A stretch of DNA of 64,000 nt from Bacteroidota bacterium (GTDB taxonomy: Bacteria; Bacteroidota; Bacteroidia; Chitinophagales; Saprospiraceae), in assembly GCA_024743405.1 (NCBI GenBank), contig JANSWP010000006.1, positions 91,225 to 155,224 on the forward strand, given 5' to 3'. The position numbers and the translations under genes are program-made. The notes beneath the pieces are model-generated. The model saw only the letters and a program-made list of their open reading frames with translations, did no database searches and had not been told where the DNA came from. Positions 34,301 through 43,286 of this stretch are shown here, piece after piece; position 1 is the stretch's first letter, and every line of letters starts with the position of its first letter.

Positions 34301-37300
34301 ATCGCATAAGTCACTACAATCATCAGGGCTTTTGACAAACATATCCAAAACACCTGGGAATGTAATCACCTCATATGTTTTTTCTTGACTGTAACACGGT
34401 AGGTTGATAGGGTTCGTAAAGGGGGTACAATTCCAACCGTATTGTAAGGTTAATTCTTCGTTTTCACAATTTTCATTTAAGGCAATTAATTGAATTTGGA
34501 GCGTATCGTCGGGCGGAATTTGGTCGAGTTGAAAAATGCCATTTATTGTAGGCATGCTTACTCCTGTATTCATATTTATAACTTCAAAGTCATAAATATC
34601 ACCACTTGGGGAAGTTGGATAAAGCCAAACATTTTGCGCAGTATCGCTTTGTTGAGATGAAATAGTCGTTTGAATATTATAAATTTGAAAATCGAGTACG
34701 TTTTGATTTCCCGCAGTCGTGTCAATACAAAAAGTATCAATTAACACTAAATTGGGTATTAATGCTCTTAAAGCATTAGTACCAGGATCTGTTACCAGAA
34801 AAGTATCCAATAGGTTGTTCATTTCATCATTGAAATCCAATTTGGCACAAATAGGCATATTGAAAGTTCCTGAGACCATACAATTGCCAATAAAACGATA
34901 TTGAAGTAAGGCTAGAAACCCTTCTTCGGGAGGATTGGGCTCTTGAAAGTTTGAAAGGTTATAATTGAAATTATTGCCGTCTAGTGTAGGTGTAATAGGT
35001 TTTTCTGCTAAATAATTTAAGCCATCTTGAAAACGAATATATTTTAAGAGTGCATCGACCGGTTGGACTCCATTCGGCATTTTAAGTTGCCATTCTAAAA
35101 TTTTGGTGACATTTCTATATTCATAAGGGAAGAAATTGGGAAATTGTAGTTGAATTTGAAGCAAACTGGCACCCACTAATTCCGAAGTGTCACATGGCGG
35201 AATAGCGAAAACGCCAGGCTCGATTCTCAAATCAATTCCAGAAACTTCAAATATTTCCTTGGAACAACCGCATTCAAAAAGCGTGTCTCGTTCTACGGGC
35301 ATTCCCGTTGGATTATTATAAATGGGAATACTTGGATTGACAGTCAAAAGACCCATCAATTGCCAACCGACCAATTGTGGATCGACACGGATTAAGTTAT
35401 AATTGATTTGATAACCTCCTTCAAAAAGAATGGAGTCGCCGTTTTCTAATACAAAATCAGACGGCGCGCCACAATCGATAAGTGTGTTTCCAGTTAATTT
35501 GTAGGAGTATCGGAGAGGACTATCTCTGACGATAGGATTTAAATCATCGCATTCATACCAAGTATTTTCACTGGCATCATAGACTTTTAAATTGGCAAAT
35601 GAAGCCAAAATACCTGTTGGAGAAATCAATCCTGTATTGATAAACCCTAAATCAGCACCCGAAAAACCTATGTCTATATAACCTTCGGAAAAAGATTCAT
35701 TTGGATCTTCTGTGATGACGATCCCTTTTAGTGAGGTCCCAATAGTATCACCAATAATGAGTCGATCTTTTCGAATCAGATTTAAATTTGGAGAGGGACC
35801 ATCGGGAAAGTGGTCATTATCACTATCTTCTAAACCATAGGTGATTCTTTCTGCATCAAACTCCATCGAGACATAACCAGAAATAGGTTTCACACAGACA
35901 GAATCATAGCATTCTTGAGGAAGGGTCAATGTATTACAACTTCCTATGCCACATTGATAGGAGGTAGGATCGCAATTTTGAATAAAAGTATTAATGGGAA
36001 TGGATACTCCTAATTTAGTAACAACAGTACAAGAATCTATGCCCATACAAGAAGTTGCTAAAGAATCTCGACAGGTATCAAAGCAAAAATCTTCGCAATT
36101 GACCTCAAAAGAAAATTGAGTAGAATCAATAGAGGAAGAAAATGGCAGGTCATATTTTGCGATAAAAAGAGTAGAGTCACCAACCGTAATTGGGCCTTGA
36201 ATATTGGGCGTTTGTCCGTTTAATTCTAGGGTGTTTCCATTATCCCAATATAAACCACATGGCAGGTATATTTCTAAAACCAAAGAGTCATCAATATTCA
36301 ATAATTCATCATAATTTACCTTATAAAAAACGGTGTATGTTTGATCGTCCAGTAGAGGAGTAGTGTTAATTTTGAGATTAGTCTTAATACCTTCTTTATT
36401 TTCAAAAACTAAAATCGTGTCGGGTAGTTCATAAAATTGGTCAGGTGGACAAAGCTTATTGTATTCATATCGATAAGACCACATTTCTCCAGGTTGATTA
36501 CAACCTTCTTGGCAAAAATAGACGTCCCAAAATACAGTTACGAATGCCCCAGGGCTGAGTTGAGGGATTTGAATGTCCACCAATTTTGATAGACTATCAG
36601 GTAAGAGGCAATCAGGAAATGGCAAAAACGCAGAAGATAAAGTGGGGCTTTCTAAAGGAATAATTATTCCAGCACTATCCATTCGAAAAGAAGTCAAATC
36701 AATTCTACCCATGGGAGAGATTTGATCGATTTTTAATACAAAATCGAATGCCGAACCATCGCCTATATTGGTTATTTGCATACTTTGAGTCACTGGGTCA
36801 GGTCCACAGAAACATTCAGGGATTTCGATAGATGGCTCAAAAACTAATTCTGGAATGAGATCGGTTGGCTGAATTTCAACGATACCGGTACCTATCTCCA
36901 TTTGACAAACTTGATTATCACATCCCCAATCAACTACTATATCTGAAATGGTCGAAGTCGTATCATATCCGCAAGCAAGCACTAAAATATTTTCATTGAT
37001 GACAAATGACTCATTAAAATCAAAAGTTTCGCCGATTCCTTGATCTAAGAAATCATCTTTGTCTAATTCTATTTGCCAAGTGTTGTAATTTGAAAAAACG
37101 AGATTGCCTTCATTTGTAGTTATATTTATACCTCCTTGATGCTCATCAAGAAACATGAATTTCTCTAAAGAGCCTTGTCTCGTATTTTGGATGGTAATTT
37201 TTCTATTTAGAATATTCCCTTGGCTTCCTGATAAGAATGTATTTGCTATATTAGTAATGACTAAACGTGCCGTTCGAATTTCGTAAGGTAAGGTTGAAAC

Positions 37301-37738
37301 TTGCTCATCACAATTGGAAGAAGTTAAGGAAATTACATTTTTAAATAGCTCAGCATTATCAATACAATCTCCTGCGGAACAAGGTGCAAAAATTTCTAAA
37401 CATAGAATCTTTGATTCGCCATCGGCCAAATCAGCCATTGAGAAAACTGGATTTTCTAAGTTGGAAATATTGGATTCCATCCCGCCATTAACGGTTCCAG
37501 CTACATATCGAAGACCACATGAAATACCAGATTCAGTCGTGAATTCAACTGAAATATTAATGTTTTCCATGTTGGAGCCATTCGAATTAGTAATCAAAAT
37601 TTCCAAGGGTGCACTTTGGCAAACATTAAATGTATCGGGAAGCGTATAGGAAATACATTGAGTGAATGTCTTTTGGACAGAAAAAAAGAGAAAGAGAAAA
37701 ATAAAAATCAATGTTTGAATTGATTTGGCGTGTTGCAT
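31367..37738 (-). CDS. Giant secreted surface protein with type B T9SS sorting domain
   Basis: A 2123-residue exported protein: signal peptide (IFIFLFLFFSVQKTFTQ), then about 1500 residues of beta-rich repeats resembling DUF11/adhesin modules with many cysteine pairs, then about 400 residues of PKD- or Ig-like repeats (SVYSVVLVDAEGCTGTDTT, TTYLIIGSNSENCTDTTSV), and a gliding-motility-type (CHU_C) C-terminal domain: IPNAFTPDGDEINDTFSV, MEIWSRWGEKIYEG, VYVYVIWIGCSNGD. This domain is the type B sorting signal of type IX secretion. The protein is likely an adhesin or matrix protein on the surface. It is preceded by a long structured leader. Confidence 0.9.
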   Translation of the reverse strand: MQHAKSIQTLIFIFLFLFFSVQKTFTQCISYTLPDTFNVCQSAPLEILITNSNGSNMENINISVEFTTESGISCGLRYVAGTVNGGMESNISNLENPVFSMADLADGESKILCLEIFAPCSAGDCIDNAELFKNVISLTSSNCDEQVSTLPYEIRTARLVITNIANTFLSGSQGNILNRKITIQNTRQGSLEKFMFLDEHQGGINITTNEGNLVFSNYNTWQIELDKDDFLDQGIGETFDFNESFVINENILVLACGYDTTSTISDIVVDWGCDNQVCQMEIGTGIVEIQPTDLIPELVFEPSIEIPECFCGPDPVTQSMQITNIGDGSAFDFVLKIDQISPMGRIDLTSFRMDSAGIIIPLESPTLSSAFLPFPDCLLPDSLSKLVDIQIPQLSPGAFVTVFWDVYFCQEGCNQPGEMWSYRYEYNKLCPPDQFYELPDTILVFENKEGIKTNLKINTTPLLDDQTYTVFYKVNYDELLNIDDSLVLEIYLPCGLYWDNGNTLELNGQTPNIQGPITVGDSTLFIAKYDLPFSSSIDSTQFSFEVNCEDFCFDTCRDSLATSCMGIDSCTVVTKLGVSIPINTFIQNCDPTSYQCGIGSCNTLTLPQECYDSVCVKPISGYVSMEFDAERITYGLEDSDNDHFPDGPSPNLNLIRKDRLIIGDTIGTSLKGIVITEDPNESFSEGYIDIGFSGADLGFINTGLISPTGILASFANLKVYDASENTWYECDDLNPIVRDSPLRYSYKLTGNTLIDCGAPSDFVLENGDSILFEGGYQINYNLIRVDPQLVGWQLMGLLTVNPSIPIYNNPTGMPVERDTLFECGCSKEIFEVSGIDLRIEPGVFAIPPCDTSELVGASLLQIQLQFPNFFPYEYRNVTKILEWQLKMPNGVQPVDALLKYIRFQDGLNYLAEKPITPTLDGNNFNYNLSNFQEPNPPEEGFLALLQYRFIGNCMVSGTFNMPICAKLDFNDEMNNLLDTFLVTDPGTNALRALIPNLVLIDTFCIDTTAGNQNVLDFQIYNIQTTISSQQSDTAQNVWLYPTSPSGDIYDFEVINMNTGVSMPTINGIFQLDQIPPDDTLQIQLIALNENCENEELTLQYGWNCTPFTNPINLPCYSQEKTYEVITFPGVLDMFVKSPDDCSDLCDTIPYHQIQIFNADRGSIFDLMVTGNIPPGVGVISNSSEIEYPAGSGNFSPISDPIILGGNKVKWNVIDELLGFDRAPFNAVNLRFLGMDSCSFVSGGFPIFTAFGMQNCGIPTNSIAESGDPLCTNGVSPPYTSTIEVEESLQIECNDIVDFTVSIETTGLTQTGDCIIVNFPPGIEYIENSCSPFLPFVCDCVYENSQLSCTMPPGVSAGSLIGFEFQAEGFSNLGCEPEFLSFQTASQTIANCIAIDDSCSTKVGTGFLLYELDIERPIFELSNFHINAFQTGGNDLVEFSIDVTNQGNADALPPIIIDFYLDTDGDGVGDTQVSSSTISGIINEGAITTLTGNFEVPIGNLCNLIALIDAEKHCQCGVDEIPAQAPFIYNLEETFITCSAGIIEIGIQPEIGNDYQWSGDNLDLLECPTCPLTNFFKINDNGNFQADTLNYLLTCSDNLGCIIQNKITVIVQPEPGIIFATSPICPGEPVNICASDAVSYFWFGSGIVQGEQCQTVFPTQTSVYSVVLVDAEGCTGTDTTIIIVNDLPDVYAGNDTIFCPADFYQINASFNDNYQYSWSVGMPYLNDSTVFNPVILQEIDTTLILVVTDENGCQNFDDIEVSFVTAPDISISPNIDTICQGDVISLVASGANSFQWFPEENCLNNDCSIMEVSPQNTTTYLIIGSNSENCTDTTSVTIVVEQDTTIFEVPEEICENDSTLIFGNWVNQAGTYCDTLILNSGCTSLTCIDLIVLPISETNLQETICQGESIELGNSTYTESGNYIDILTSQNGCDSIVMLDLTVNDIPPIILNGPTEVPLGEPVDLAVQDIYDTYEWLANDEELNDCFGSPDCTHDFPEETTIYTIFVSRGMCTDSASLAVTVLSFCDVTDVQIPNAFTPDGDEINDTFSVVELEDGNNIRLISMEIWSRWGEKIYEGTGANAFWDGTYKDEVAASDVYVYVIWIGCSNGDNNLKRYVGDVTVLR

Positions 37739-37813
37739 GAGAATAAACGGACTTTGGTGAAAATGTTGGTAATGTTCAGTTTAGTAAACTGCAATTATTG
37801 AATGAATGAAGGG

Positions 37814-37891
37814 ATTTGTTCTAATCCATCGTTTTTTAATAAGGAATAGCCCAAGCTATTCTTGACAAAAATGCCCAGTGTTAGAACAAAT
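37814..37891 (-). promoter_or_regulatory. Nested inverted repeats in the leader of the giant gene
   Basis: ATTTGTTCTAA (37814-37824) and TTAGAACAAAT (37881-37891) pair perfectly over 11 bp and enclose a second hairpin, GAATAGC with GCTATTC and a 4-base loop (37844-37861). On the minus strand this lies in the roughly 205-base leader between the -7 box at 37950 and the start codon. In the 378-base gap 37739-38116 no reading frame was seen. It may be a regulatory RNA structure or a terminator/antiterminator. Confidence 0.45.
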
Positions 37892-37949
37892 TTTTTATCT
37901 CCAAATGGCAGACTTATTATTTGTTCGTTACGAAAGCAAATACCTCGCA

Positions 37950-37957
37950 CAAATATA
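37950..37957 (-). promoter_or_regulatory. Candidate -7 box of the giant gene (TATATTTG on the minus strand)
   Basis: On the minus strand TATATTTG fits TAnnTTTG exactly. Transcription would start near 37943, leaving an unusually long leader. The upstream -33 region is AT-rich without a clear TTTG. Confidence 0.45.
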
Positions 37958-38116
37958 GTAAAAATAAAAATACGTAAATTTGAAAAAACGGAATTGAAAA
38001 AAATATTAATACGGAAAGCCTATTGTGATCAAAGCGAAAGGAAGGTAATGGTGAAGGGAGGTATTGAGTATTAATTGGTCTGTATAACCAGAGAACTTGA
38101 AGAACGACAAATAATA

Positions 38117-39631
38117 TTATTTTTCTAATTCGGCAATCATTTCTTTTCGGAAGACCAGTGTGCGTAGAAAGAGTTCGATATCAGGTTGCCATTGCCCATA
38201 AGTTGGGGCATGATAGTTCCATCCAGATTTAAGAGCATCGTATAGAGTTGGGTTGGCTTTGTAGGCTGCAGTTTGGAGTATTTTTTTGTAATAGGAGCTA
38301 TCCCAATAAAAAGTAGTGGTATCACTTAACCAGTATTGAAATCGCTTGATTACTATTAAGGTGAGTTGGTCGTCCCATTCATGTTTTCCTAGTCTGAGCA
38401 ATTGAGCTGCGGGAGAATTTTCTTCTGGAAGTCCTTTAGTTTGTTCTAAAGATTTTAAGGTAAATTGATTGAATAATTTATTGGGAATCATCCCTAATAA
38501 TTCCTTGGCTGATGAGTTTTGCCATATTGGATAATCTTCATTTTGAAGCCATAATCCCAAAATGGCTTCCATCCAATGTTCATTTTTATTTAAAATTGTA
38601 GATTCAATAACGGCTTGTATCAATAACGCTGTCCAATCACTATGAGCAAAAATCTGTAGAATTTCTATAGGGCTTTTATCGAAAAATAACTCCAACCGTC
38701 TTGGGGGCACTTTTGATAATATTTGACCAAAATAACCTGCTTTTAACCCACTTCGATAGGATGCCATTTTAGGATTGATCCCATCGCGGAGGGCTGTTTC
38801 ATCTATTTCATCAGGTAATTCGATTTCGAGTTTCTTATTTTCAAATTTCATGGACATCTCAATACGCCAGTACATTCGTTCAACTAATTCAGAATGGGGT
38901 ATTTGTGCTAATAAATTAGCTGCGATTTTTCGGACTTCATTTCGAGAATCATAAAGACAATTTTCTAAAAAAGATTCATCATTTTTGGACAAGTTGATTT
39001 TAAAAATTTTTAAGAAATCAACCCGATTTTGGTAACTTTCTTTTTCCCAAACACCTTCCAATAATTCAATGCTTTTTTCAGGACTTTCTTTTCGGAAATA
39101 CTTCAATAAAGTGATTCTTTCTTCTTTGTTTCCGCTCTTCCATACTTCCTCATTGGGTAAAGCAATTAAGCTTTTCCATTCTGGATTTTGAGTCATTAAC
39201 CAATATCCTCTTTTCCCAATGGCAGGGTGAATTTTGTCCCAAAGGTTTTTATCAGTTTTGCATTGTTTCAAAAGGTCAGGCAAACTAGATGGAGGAAGCT
39301 GTTTATTGTTAAAATTCAAATGAAAAATGAATTCAGATAAGGCTTCTTCAAAAGTGCCATCCAAAATCAGTTTTAAGTGATGAGATGACCGAGCCGTACA
39401 GGGTTGTTCATCGTCATCACCTACAGATGGCGGCATTTTACCTTCCAGCTTTTTCAAAGGGAATCCTGCTTTATTCATTTGAGAAAACAAAGCTGCTGCC
39501 TCTAAAATGACTTCCGAAGGGTCTTTTTGAGTATCGAGTCCCTGTTCCATTAAGAATTGTAAAACTTCTTTTGGCAGGGCACTTCTTTCAGTTCCAAGAA
39601 GGGCAGTTTTAGCCAATGATTTCCAATGCAT
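38117..39631 (-). CDS. DUF5691 family protein
   Basis: A 504-residue soluble protein recognised from LAKTALLGTERSALP at its N-terminus and the helical-repeat body (QNPEWKSLIAL, then the HEAT-like YDSRNEVRKIAANLLAQIP). Family function is unknown; relatives often lie beside SWIM zinc-finger and MoxR/VWA genes, none of which are here. It follows an alkyltransferase-like gene by two bases, so the two are cotranscribed. Confidence 0.75.
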   Translation of the reverse strand: MHWKSLAKTALLGTERSALPKEVLQFLMEQGLDTQKDPSEVILEAAALFSQMNKAGFPLKKLEGKMPPSVGDDDEQPCTARSSHHLKLILDGTFEEALSEFIFHLNFNNKQLPPSSLPDLLKQCKTDKNLWDKIHPAIGKRGYWLMTQNPEWKSLIALPNEEVWKSGNKEERITLLKYFRKESPEKSIELLEGVWEKESYQNRVDFLKIFKINLSKNDESFLENCLYDSRNEVRKIAANLLAQIPHSELVERMYWRIEMSMKFENKKLEIELPDEIDETALRDGINPKMASYRSGLKAGYFGQILSKVPPRRLELFFDKSPIEILQIFAHSDWTALLIQAVIESTILNKNEHWMEAILGLWLQNEDYPIWQNSSAKELLGMIPNKLFNQFTLKSLEQTKGLPEENSPAAQLLRLGKHEWDDQLTLIVIKRFQYWLSDTTTFYWDSSYYKKILQTAAYKANPTLYDALKSGWNYHAPTYGQWQPDIELFLRTLVFRKEMIAELEK

Positions 39632-39633
39632 AA

Positions 39634-39960
39634 TTATAGTAATTCTTCAGAGGGATTCCAATAGATTTCTTTATAATTAATGACCTTATCATTCTCCACT
39701 TTCACACCTTCTAATTCCAATAGTTCTTGCATCATTGTGGGTGACGGAAACTGATGACGACCAGATAATTCACCTATTCGATTTAGTACTCGATGTGCAG
39801 GAATTCCATCTCCAGAAAAGCTGTTCCTTAATGCCCAGCCAACCATTCTAGCGGATCCCAAAGCTAAAAAATCAGCAATGGAACCATAATTTGTGACTCG
39901 ACCTTCTGGAATTTGTCGGACAACATTATAGACTTCTTCAAAATAAGGTTGTGGCTTCAT
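39634..39960 (-). CDS. Alkyltransferase-like protein (MGMT fold, no active-site cysteine)
   Basis: A 108-residue protein matching the DNA-binding domain of O6-alkylguanine transferases: FEEVYNVVRQIPEGRVTNYG, SARMVGWALRN. The catalytic PCHR motif reads PAHR (Ala55), so it cannot accept an alkyl group. Proteins of this kind (Atl) bind O6-alkylated guanine and hand the damage to nucleotide excision repair. The arginine finger (SARMVG) is kept. It is the first gene of a two-gene unit with the DUF5691 gene. Confidence 0.9.
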   Translation of the reverse strand: MKPQPYFEEVYNVVRQIPEGRVTNYGSIADFLALGSARMVGWALRNSFSGDGIPAHRVLNRIGELSGRHQFPSPTMMQELLELEGVKVENDKVINYKEIYWNPSEELL

Positions 39961-40086
39961 ACCATGATTTTAGTTTGATGTTCAAAGGAATAATATTTAT
40001 TTCGGTTTTAAAAATGGTCATCATTTTGGATTGAACTATTATTTATTTTCAATGTTTAAACATTAAATTAATTTAAACCAAATAGA

Positions 40087-40851
40087 ATGGCAGTAAAAAT
40101 CATTTCAAAAGAACAACAGGGAAGTGGCGCATTTAATGGGGGTGAAATAATAGAAAACCACCCTATAGGCTTCCCACAAAATGGTGGAGAAGGTAAACCT
40201 TTTTCTAGCCTTTTTTATTGGGCACATGCAAAAGCGCAAGTAGACAGTACCATTGGTTTACACCCGCATCAAGGGTTTGAAATTATGTCTTTCGTTTTGA
40301 AAGGGCATATTCGGCACTATGATACGAAGCTCAAAGAATGGCGACAACTTGAGGCAGGGGATGCTCAAATTATTCGGGCTGGAAATGGGATTAGTCATGC
40401 AGAGTTTATGGCAGAAAATTCAGCGATGTTTCAAATTTGGATGGATCCAGATTTGACAAAAACAATGGGTCAACCAGCTTCATATGATGATTACAAAAGC
40501 GATCATTTGCCATCTATAATAGAGGGAGATGTGACGATAAAAACATATGTTGGTGGAGATTCTGTTTTTAGAATGGATACCCAAGGCGTTGAAATTCAGC
40601 AATTGAAATTTGAAACGGCCAATTATTCAAGAGCTATTTCAAAAGATAAAGTTTATTCGATTTATGTTTTGGAGGGTAGTGCGAAAATTAATGGCATGAC
40701 TGCAGATCTGGATGATTTTGCGATAGTTTCAGATTCGGAAGAACTGAAAATAGAAAATGATTCAAATGGAGTATTATTTATGATTGCTACGCCAAAGAAG
40801 TTGAATTATCAAACTTACTCGGAAATAATGAAAGCTCGAATGAGTGCTTGA
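40087..40851 (+). CDS. Pirin-family bicupin protein
   Basis: A 254-residue bicupin with the pirin metal site in the N-terminal cupin: HPHQGFEIMSFVLKG (the two His and the following Glu) and NGISHAEFM (third His and Glu). Pirin-like proteins include quercetin 2,3-dioxygenases and redox-dependent regulators; the role here is not clear. Domain two (YVLEGSAKINGMTADLDDFA) is the degenerate cupin. It is a single gene; a hairpin follows. Confidence 0.88.
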   Translation: MAVKIISKEQQGSGAFNGGEIIENHPIGFPQNGGEGKPFSSLFYWAHAKAQVDSTIGLHPHQGFEIMSFVLKGHIRHYDTKLKEWRQLEAGDAQIIRAGNGISHAEFMAENSAMFQIWMDPDLTKTMGQPASYDDYKSDHLPSIIEGDVTIKTYVGGDSVFRMDTQGVEIQQLKFETANYSRAISKDKVYSIYVLEGSAKINGMTADLDDFAIVSDSEELKIENDSNGVLFMIATPKKLNYQTYSEIMKARMSA

Positions 40852-40859
40852 TTAGTGAA

Positions 40860-40905
40860 CAGGTTGCAGTAGGCATGTATAAATAGGTCTGCCTCCTGCA
40901 ACCTG
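40860..40905. terminator. Hairpin between pirin and M28 peptidase genes
   Basis: CAGGTTGCAG-T-AGGCA pairs with TGCCT-C-CTGCAACCTG (15 pairs, one mismatch) around a 14-base loop. The two genes converge here. Architecture is like the hflX/pdxA hairpin: long arms, AT-rich loop, no T-tract. Confidence 0.6.
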
Positions 40906-40912
40906 AAAAGAG

Positions 40913-42292
40913 TTATCGTCTTGGTCTTGGAATCAAGCTCGTTGGAAAAACAACCAAACTTTCACTACCGTCTTTTGCCACTGAAGCTACTCCAAAAAGA
41001 TAGTTATCAATCACAATGTTGGTTAGTGTATAATCATCGACGTTACCTACAAATTTTGAATATTGCCATTGAGGTGAAGTCGTTTCTCTCCAGTAAATTT
41101 TATAACCTAGTACATTTGGATCTTCGATTTTGTCCCATTTCAATCGGGTAGAAGGTCGCACTGCACCACCAATCATTACATTATTTGGAGGAGGAGTTGC
41201 CCAAGCTAAACTGGCAAGTGTAATTGCATTGACACCAGTCAATTTCGCAGCATATTCAAAGTTTACTTTCTCAATCACATCACCATATTTAATGCCATTC
41301 TCTGTGCGTAAATCTTGATGTTGCCGTTCATAATGTTCATGTGTTTCCATAATTCGAACGCCAGGGAAACCTTCATCATTAAAAGGACGATGATGTCCAC
41401 CTCTTCCAAATCGGTCAAGTCTATAAATCATCATTGCATCTAAGTTAGTACAATATTGATCCGTCAATCGATCCACATATCTCGCAATTTGACGAGAGGG
41501 TCCATCTACTTCACCGCCATAAAACCGATGCCAAGTTTTCATTCTTTCATCAGCAGTAGCAGGAGTTGGCTCTGAGAAAACTCGGAAAGAGGTATTATCA
41601 ATTACGCCATCAATTCCTTCGATATTTCCAATCATGTCATTATTCAAAATACCGACAATATCCCAACCGTCTTCTTTAGCGACTTTAGCCATGTGCTTGC
41701 CTCCAAAAAGGCCCTGTTCTTCTCCTGAAAGTCCTGTATAGATGATGCTTGTAGGAAATTGATACTTAGTCAAGACTCTAGCCGCCTCGATCGTACCTGC
41801 CATTCCTGAAGCGTTATCATTTGCACCAGGCGAAGCATCTTTCCCATTCAGGGCATCAGAAATTCTAGAGTCAATATCACCACTCATTATCACGTATCGG
41901 TTTGGATATAAATTACCTCTTTGTATAGCGACTACATTCACAACCCAAGTATCTTCTGGGATTCTCCGGTTTCCTTCAGAAGGGACTAATGATTTTTGAA
42001 AAAACACCTCTAGGCAACCATTACAGTCCTTAGATATTCTATCAAATTCTTCTTTAATCCAACGTCGAGCTGCACCAATTCCTTGGGATTTCGAAGTTGT
42101 ATCAGATAGGGTATGTCGAGTACCAAAACTGACCAATTTTTCAATGTCTTTTTGAATTCTTTCTGGAGAAGGCGCATTCGCAATATCATATAATCGTGCA
42201 TCTGCCTCAGGCGGGAATTTGATTTCTTCTTGAGCAAGAATTGTATAACTGAACACAATGAAAAGAAAAGGGGTAAGCGTTTTTAGTATCAT
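40913..42292 (-). CDS. Secreted M28-type metallopeptidase
   Basis: A 459-residue exported zinc peptidase with signal peptide (FLFIVFSYTILAQ). The M28 core has PGANDNASGMAG, TGLSGEEQGLFGGKHM, ILNNDMIGN and a late GRGGHHRPFNDEGFP that supplies ligands. The first ligand motif reads SGDIDSRI where classic M28 enzymes have GHYDS, an apparent His-to-Asp change. The C-terminal 90 residues look like a fibronectin type III module (RLKWDKIEDPNVLGYKIYWR). It probably degrades peptides in the periplasm or outside; substrates are unknown. Confidence 0.88.
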   Translation of the reverse strand: MILKTLTPFLFIVFSYTILAQEEIKFPPEADARLYDIANAPSPERIQKDIEKLVSFGTRHTLSDTTSKSQGIGAARRWIKEEFDRISKDCNGCLEVFFQKSLVPSEGNRRIPEDTWVVNVVAIQRGNLYPNRYVIMSGDIDSRISDALNGKDASPGANDNASGMAGTIEAARVLTKYQFPTSIIYTGLSGEEQGLFGGKHMAKVAKEDGWDIVGILNNDMIGNIEGIDGVIDNTSFRVFSEPTPATADERMKTWHRFYGGEVDGPSRQIARYVDRLTDQYCTNLDAMMIYRLDRFGRGGHHRPFNDEGFPGVRIMETHEHYERQHQDLRTENGIKYGDVIEKVNFEYAAKLTGVNAITLASLAWATPPPNNVMIGGAVRPSTRLKWDKIEDPNVLGYKIYWRETTSPQWQYSKFVGNVDDYTLTNIVIDNYLFGVASVAKDGSESLVVFPTSLIPRPRR

Positions 42293-42350
42293 TATATAAA
42301 AATATTTGTTATAGGTATTTAATATTAAAGTAATAACAATGTTTGAAGAA

Positions 42351-43028
42351 TCAAGCTTTGCCTTCTAATTTTATTCCATGCATTCTGCCTGTCATTCGGT
42401 AATATAATCCAGCTAAAATACCAAAAATAAAACCTCCAATATGTGCCCACCAAGCTACACCAGCTGTTTCAGCAGTCTGAATATCTAAGGAGGCAAAACC
42501 ACTATTTAGTTGTTGAAAAATCCAAAGTCCAAGAAAAATAAATGCATGAATACGAAATGGGAAAATTAAGAATAACACTTTGACTCTTGAGGTTGGAAAC
42601 ATGACTAAATATGCGCCCATGACAGCTGATATGGCCCCACTTGCACCAATAGTAGGTATGTCGCTTTCCCAGTTAAAATAGATATGTGCTGCATGAGCTG
42701 CTAATCCACCCAAAGTATAAAAAATCAAAAAACTCAAGTTTCCAACCGTTGCTTCAATATTGTCTGCAAAAACCCAGAGAAAAAGCATATTACCAATTAA
42801 ATGCATCCATCCTCCATGTAAAAACATGCTTGAAAAGAGTGTAAACCAATCTTGACCGCTTGTGATTTCTTCTGGAATTGAGCCATACTCCATTACGAAA
42901 GATTGTAATTGACCAGAAGCCATTTGGGCTTGAAAAATAAAAATGGCGATATTCATTAGAATAAAGGCATAGCTGAAAGTAGGAAAATATCCACCTTTTA
43001 CTTGATCATCGCCTATAGGAAAAATCAT
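42351..43028 (-). CDS. Rhomboid-family intramembrane serine protease
   Basis: A 225-residue six-helix membrane protein. The catalytic serine lies in TIGASGAISAVMGAYL (GxSG motif) and the histidine in WWAHIGGFIFGI; the L1-loop region has MFLHGGWMHLIGNMLFLWVF with the conserved His and Asn. Rhomboids cut membrane proteins within the lipid bilayer. A 26-codon frame and a candidate promoter lie in the long upstream gap and may belong to its leader. Confidence 0.93.
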   Translation of the reverse strand: MIFPIGDDQVKGGYFPTFSYAFILMNIAIFIFQAQMASGQLQSFVMEYGSIPEEITSGQDWFTLFSSMFLHGGWMHLIGNMLFLWVFADNIEATVGNLSFLIFYTLGGLAAHAAHIYFNWESDIPTIGASGAISAVMGAYLVMFPTSRVKVLFLIFPFRIHAFIFLGLWIFQQLNSGFASLDIQTAETAGVAWWAHIGGFIFGILAGLYYRMTGRMHGIKLEGKA

Positions 43029-43286
43029 AGAGTTATGTTTGAGTATTGATTTTCAAAATAAGGATGGAAAGTAAGGAAACTTATTAAAATTTGGGTTGGC
43101 GACTAATGTTTTATGGAGAAATTTAATAGAGGAAAGAAGTTGAATAATTCAAAATAAGAGAAAAGGAGAAAGGAAGTTTATTAAAGATTAGTAGATAAGA
43201 TTTGCGATTAAACTGATAAATAAAAGATGCTTGATTCTATAGTATTTTACTAATTTATCTTCAATTCATTCCTTTCTCGTTCTTCT

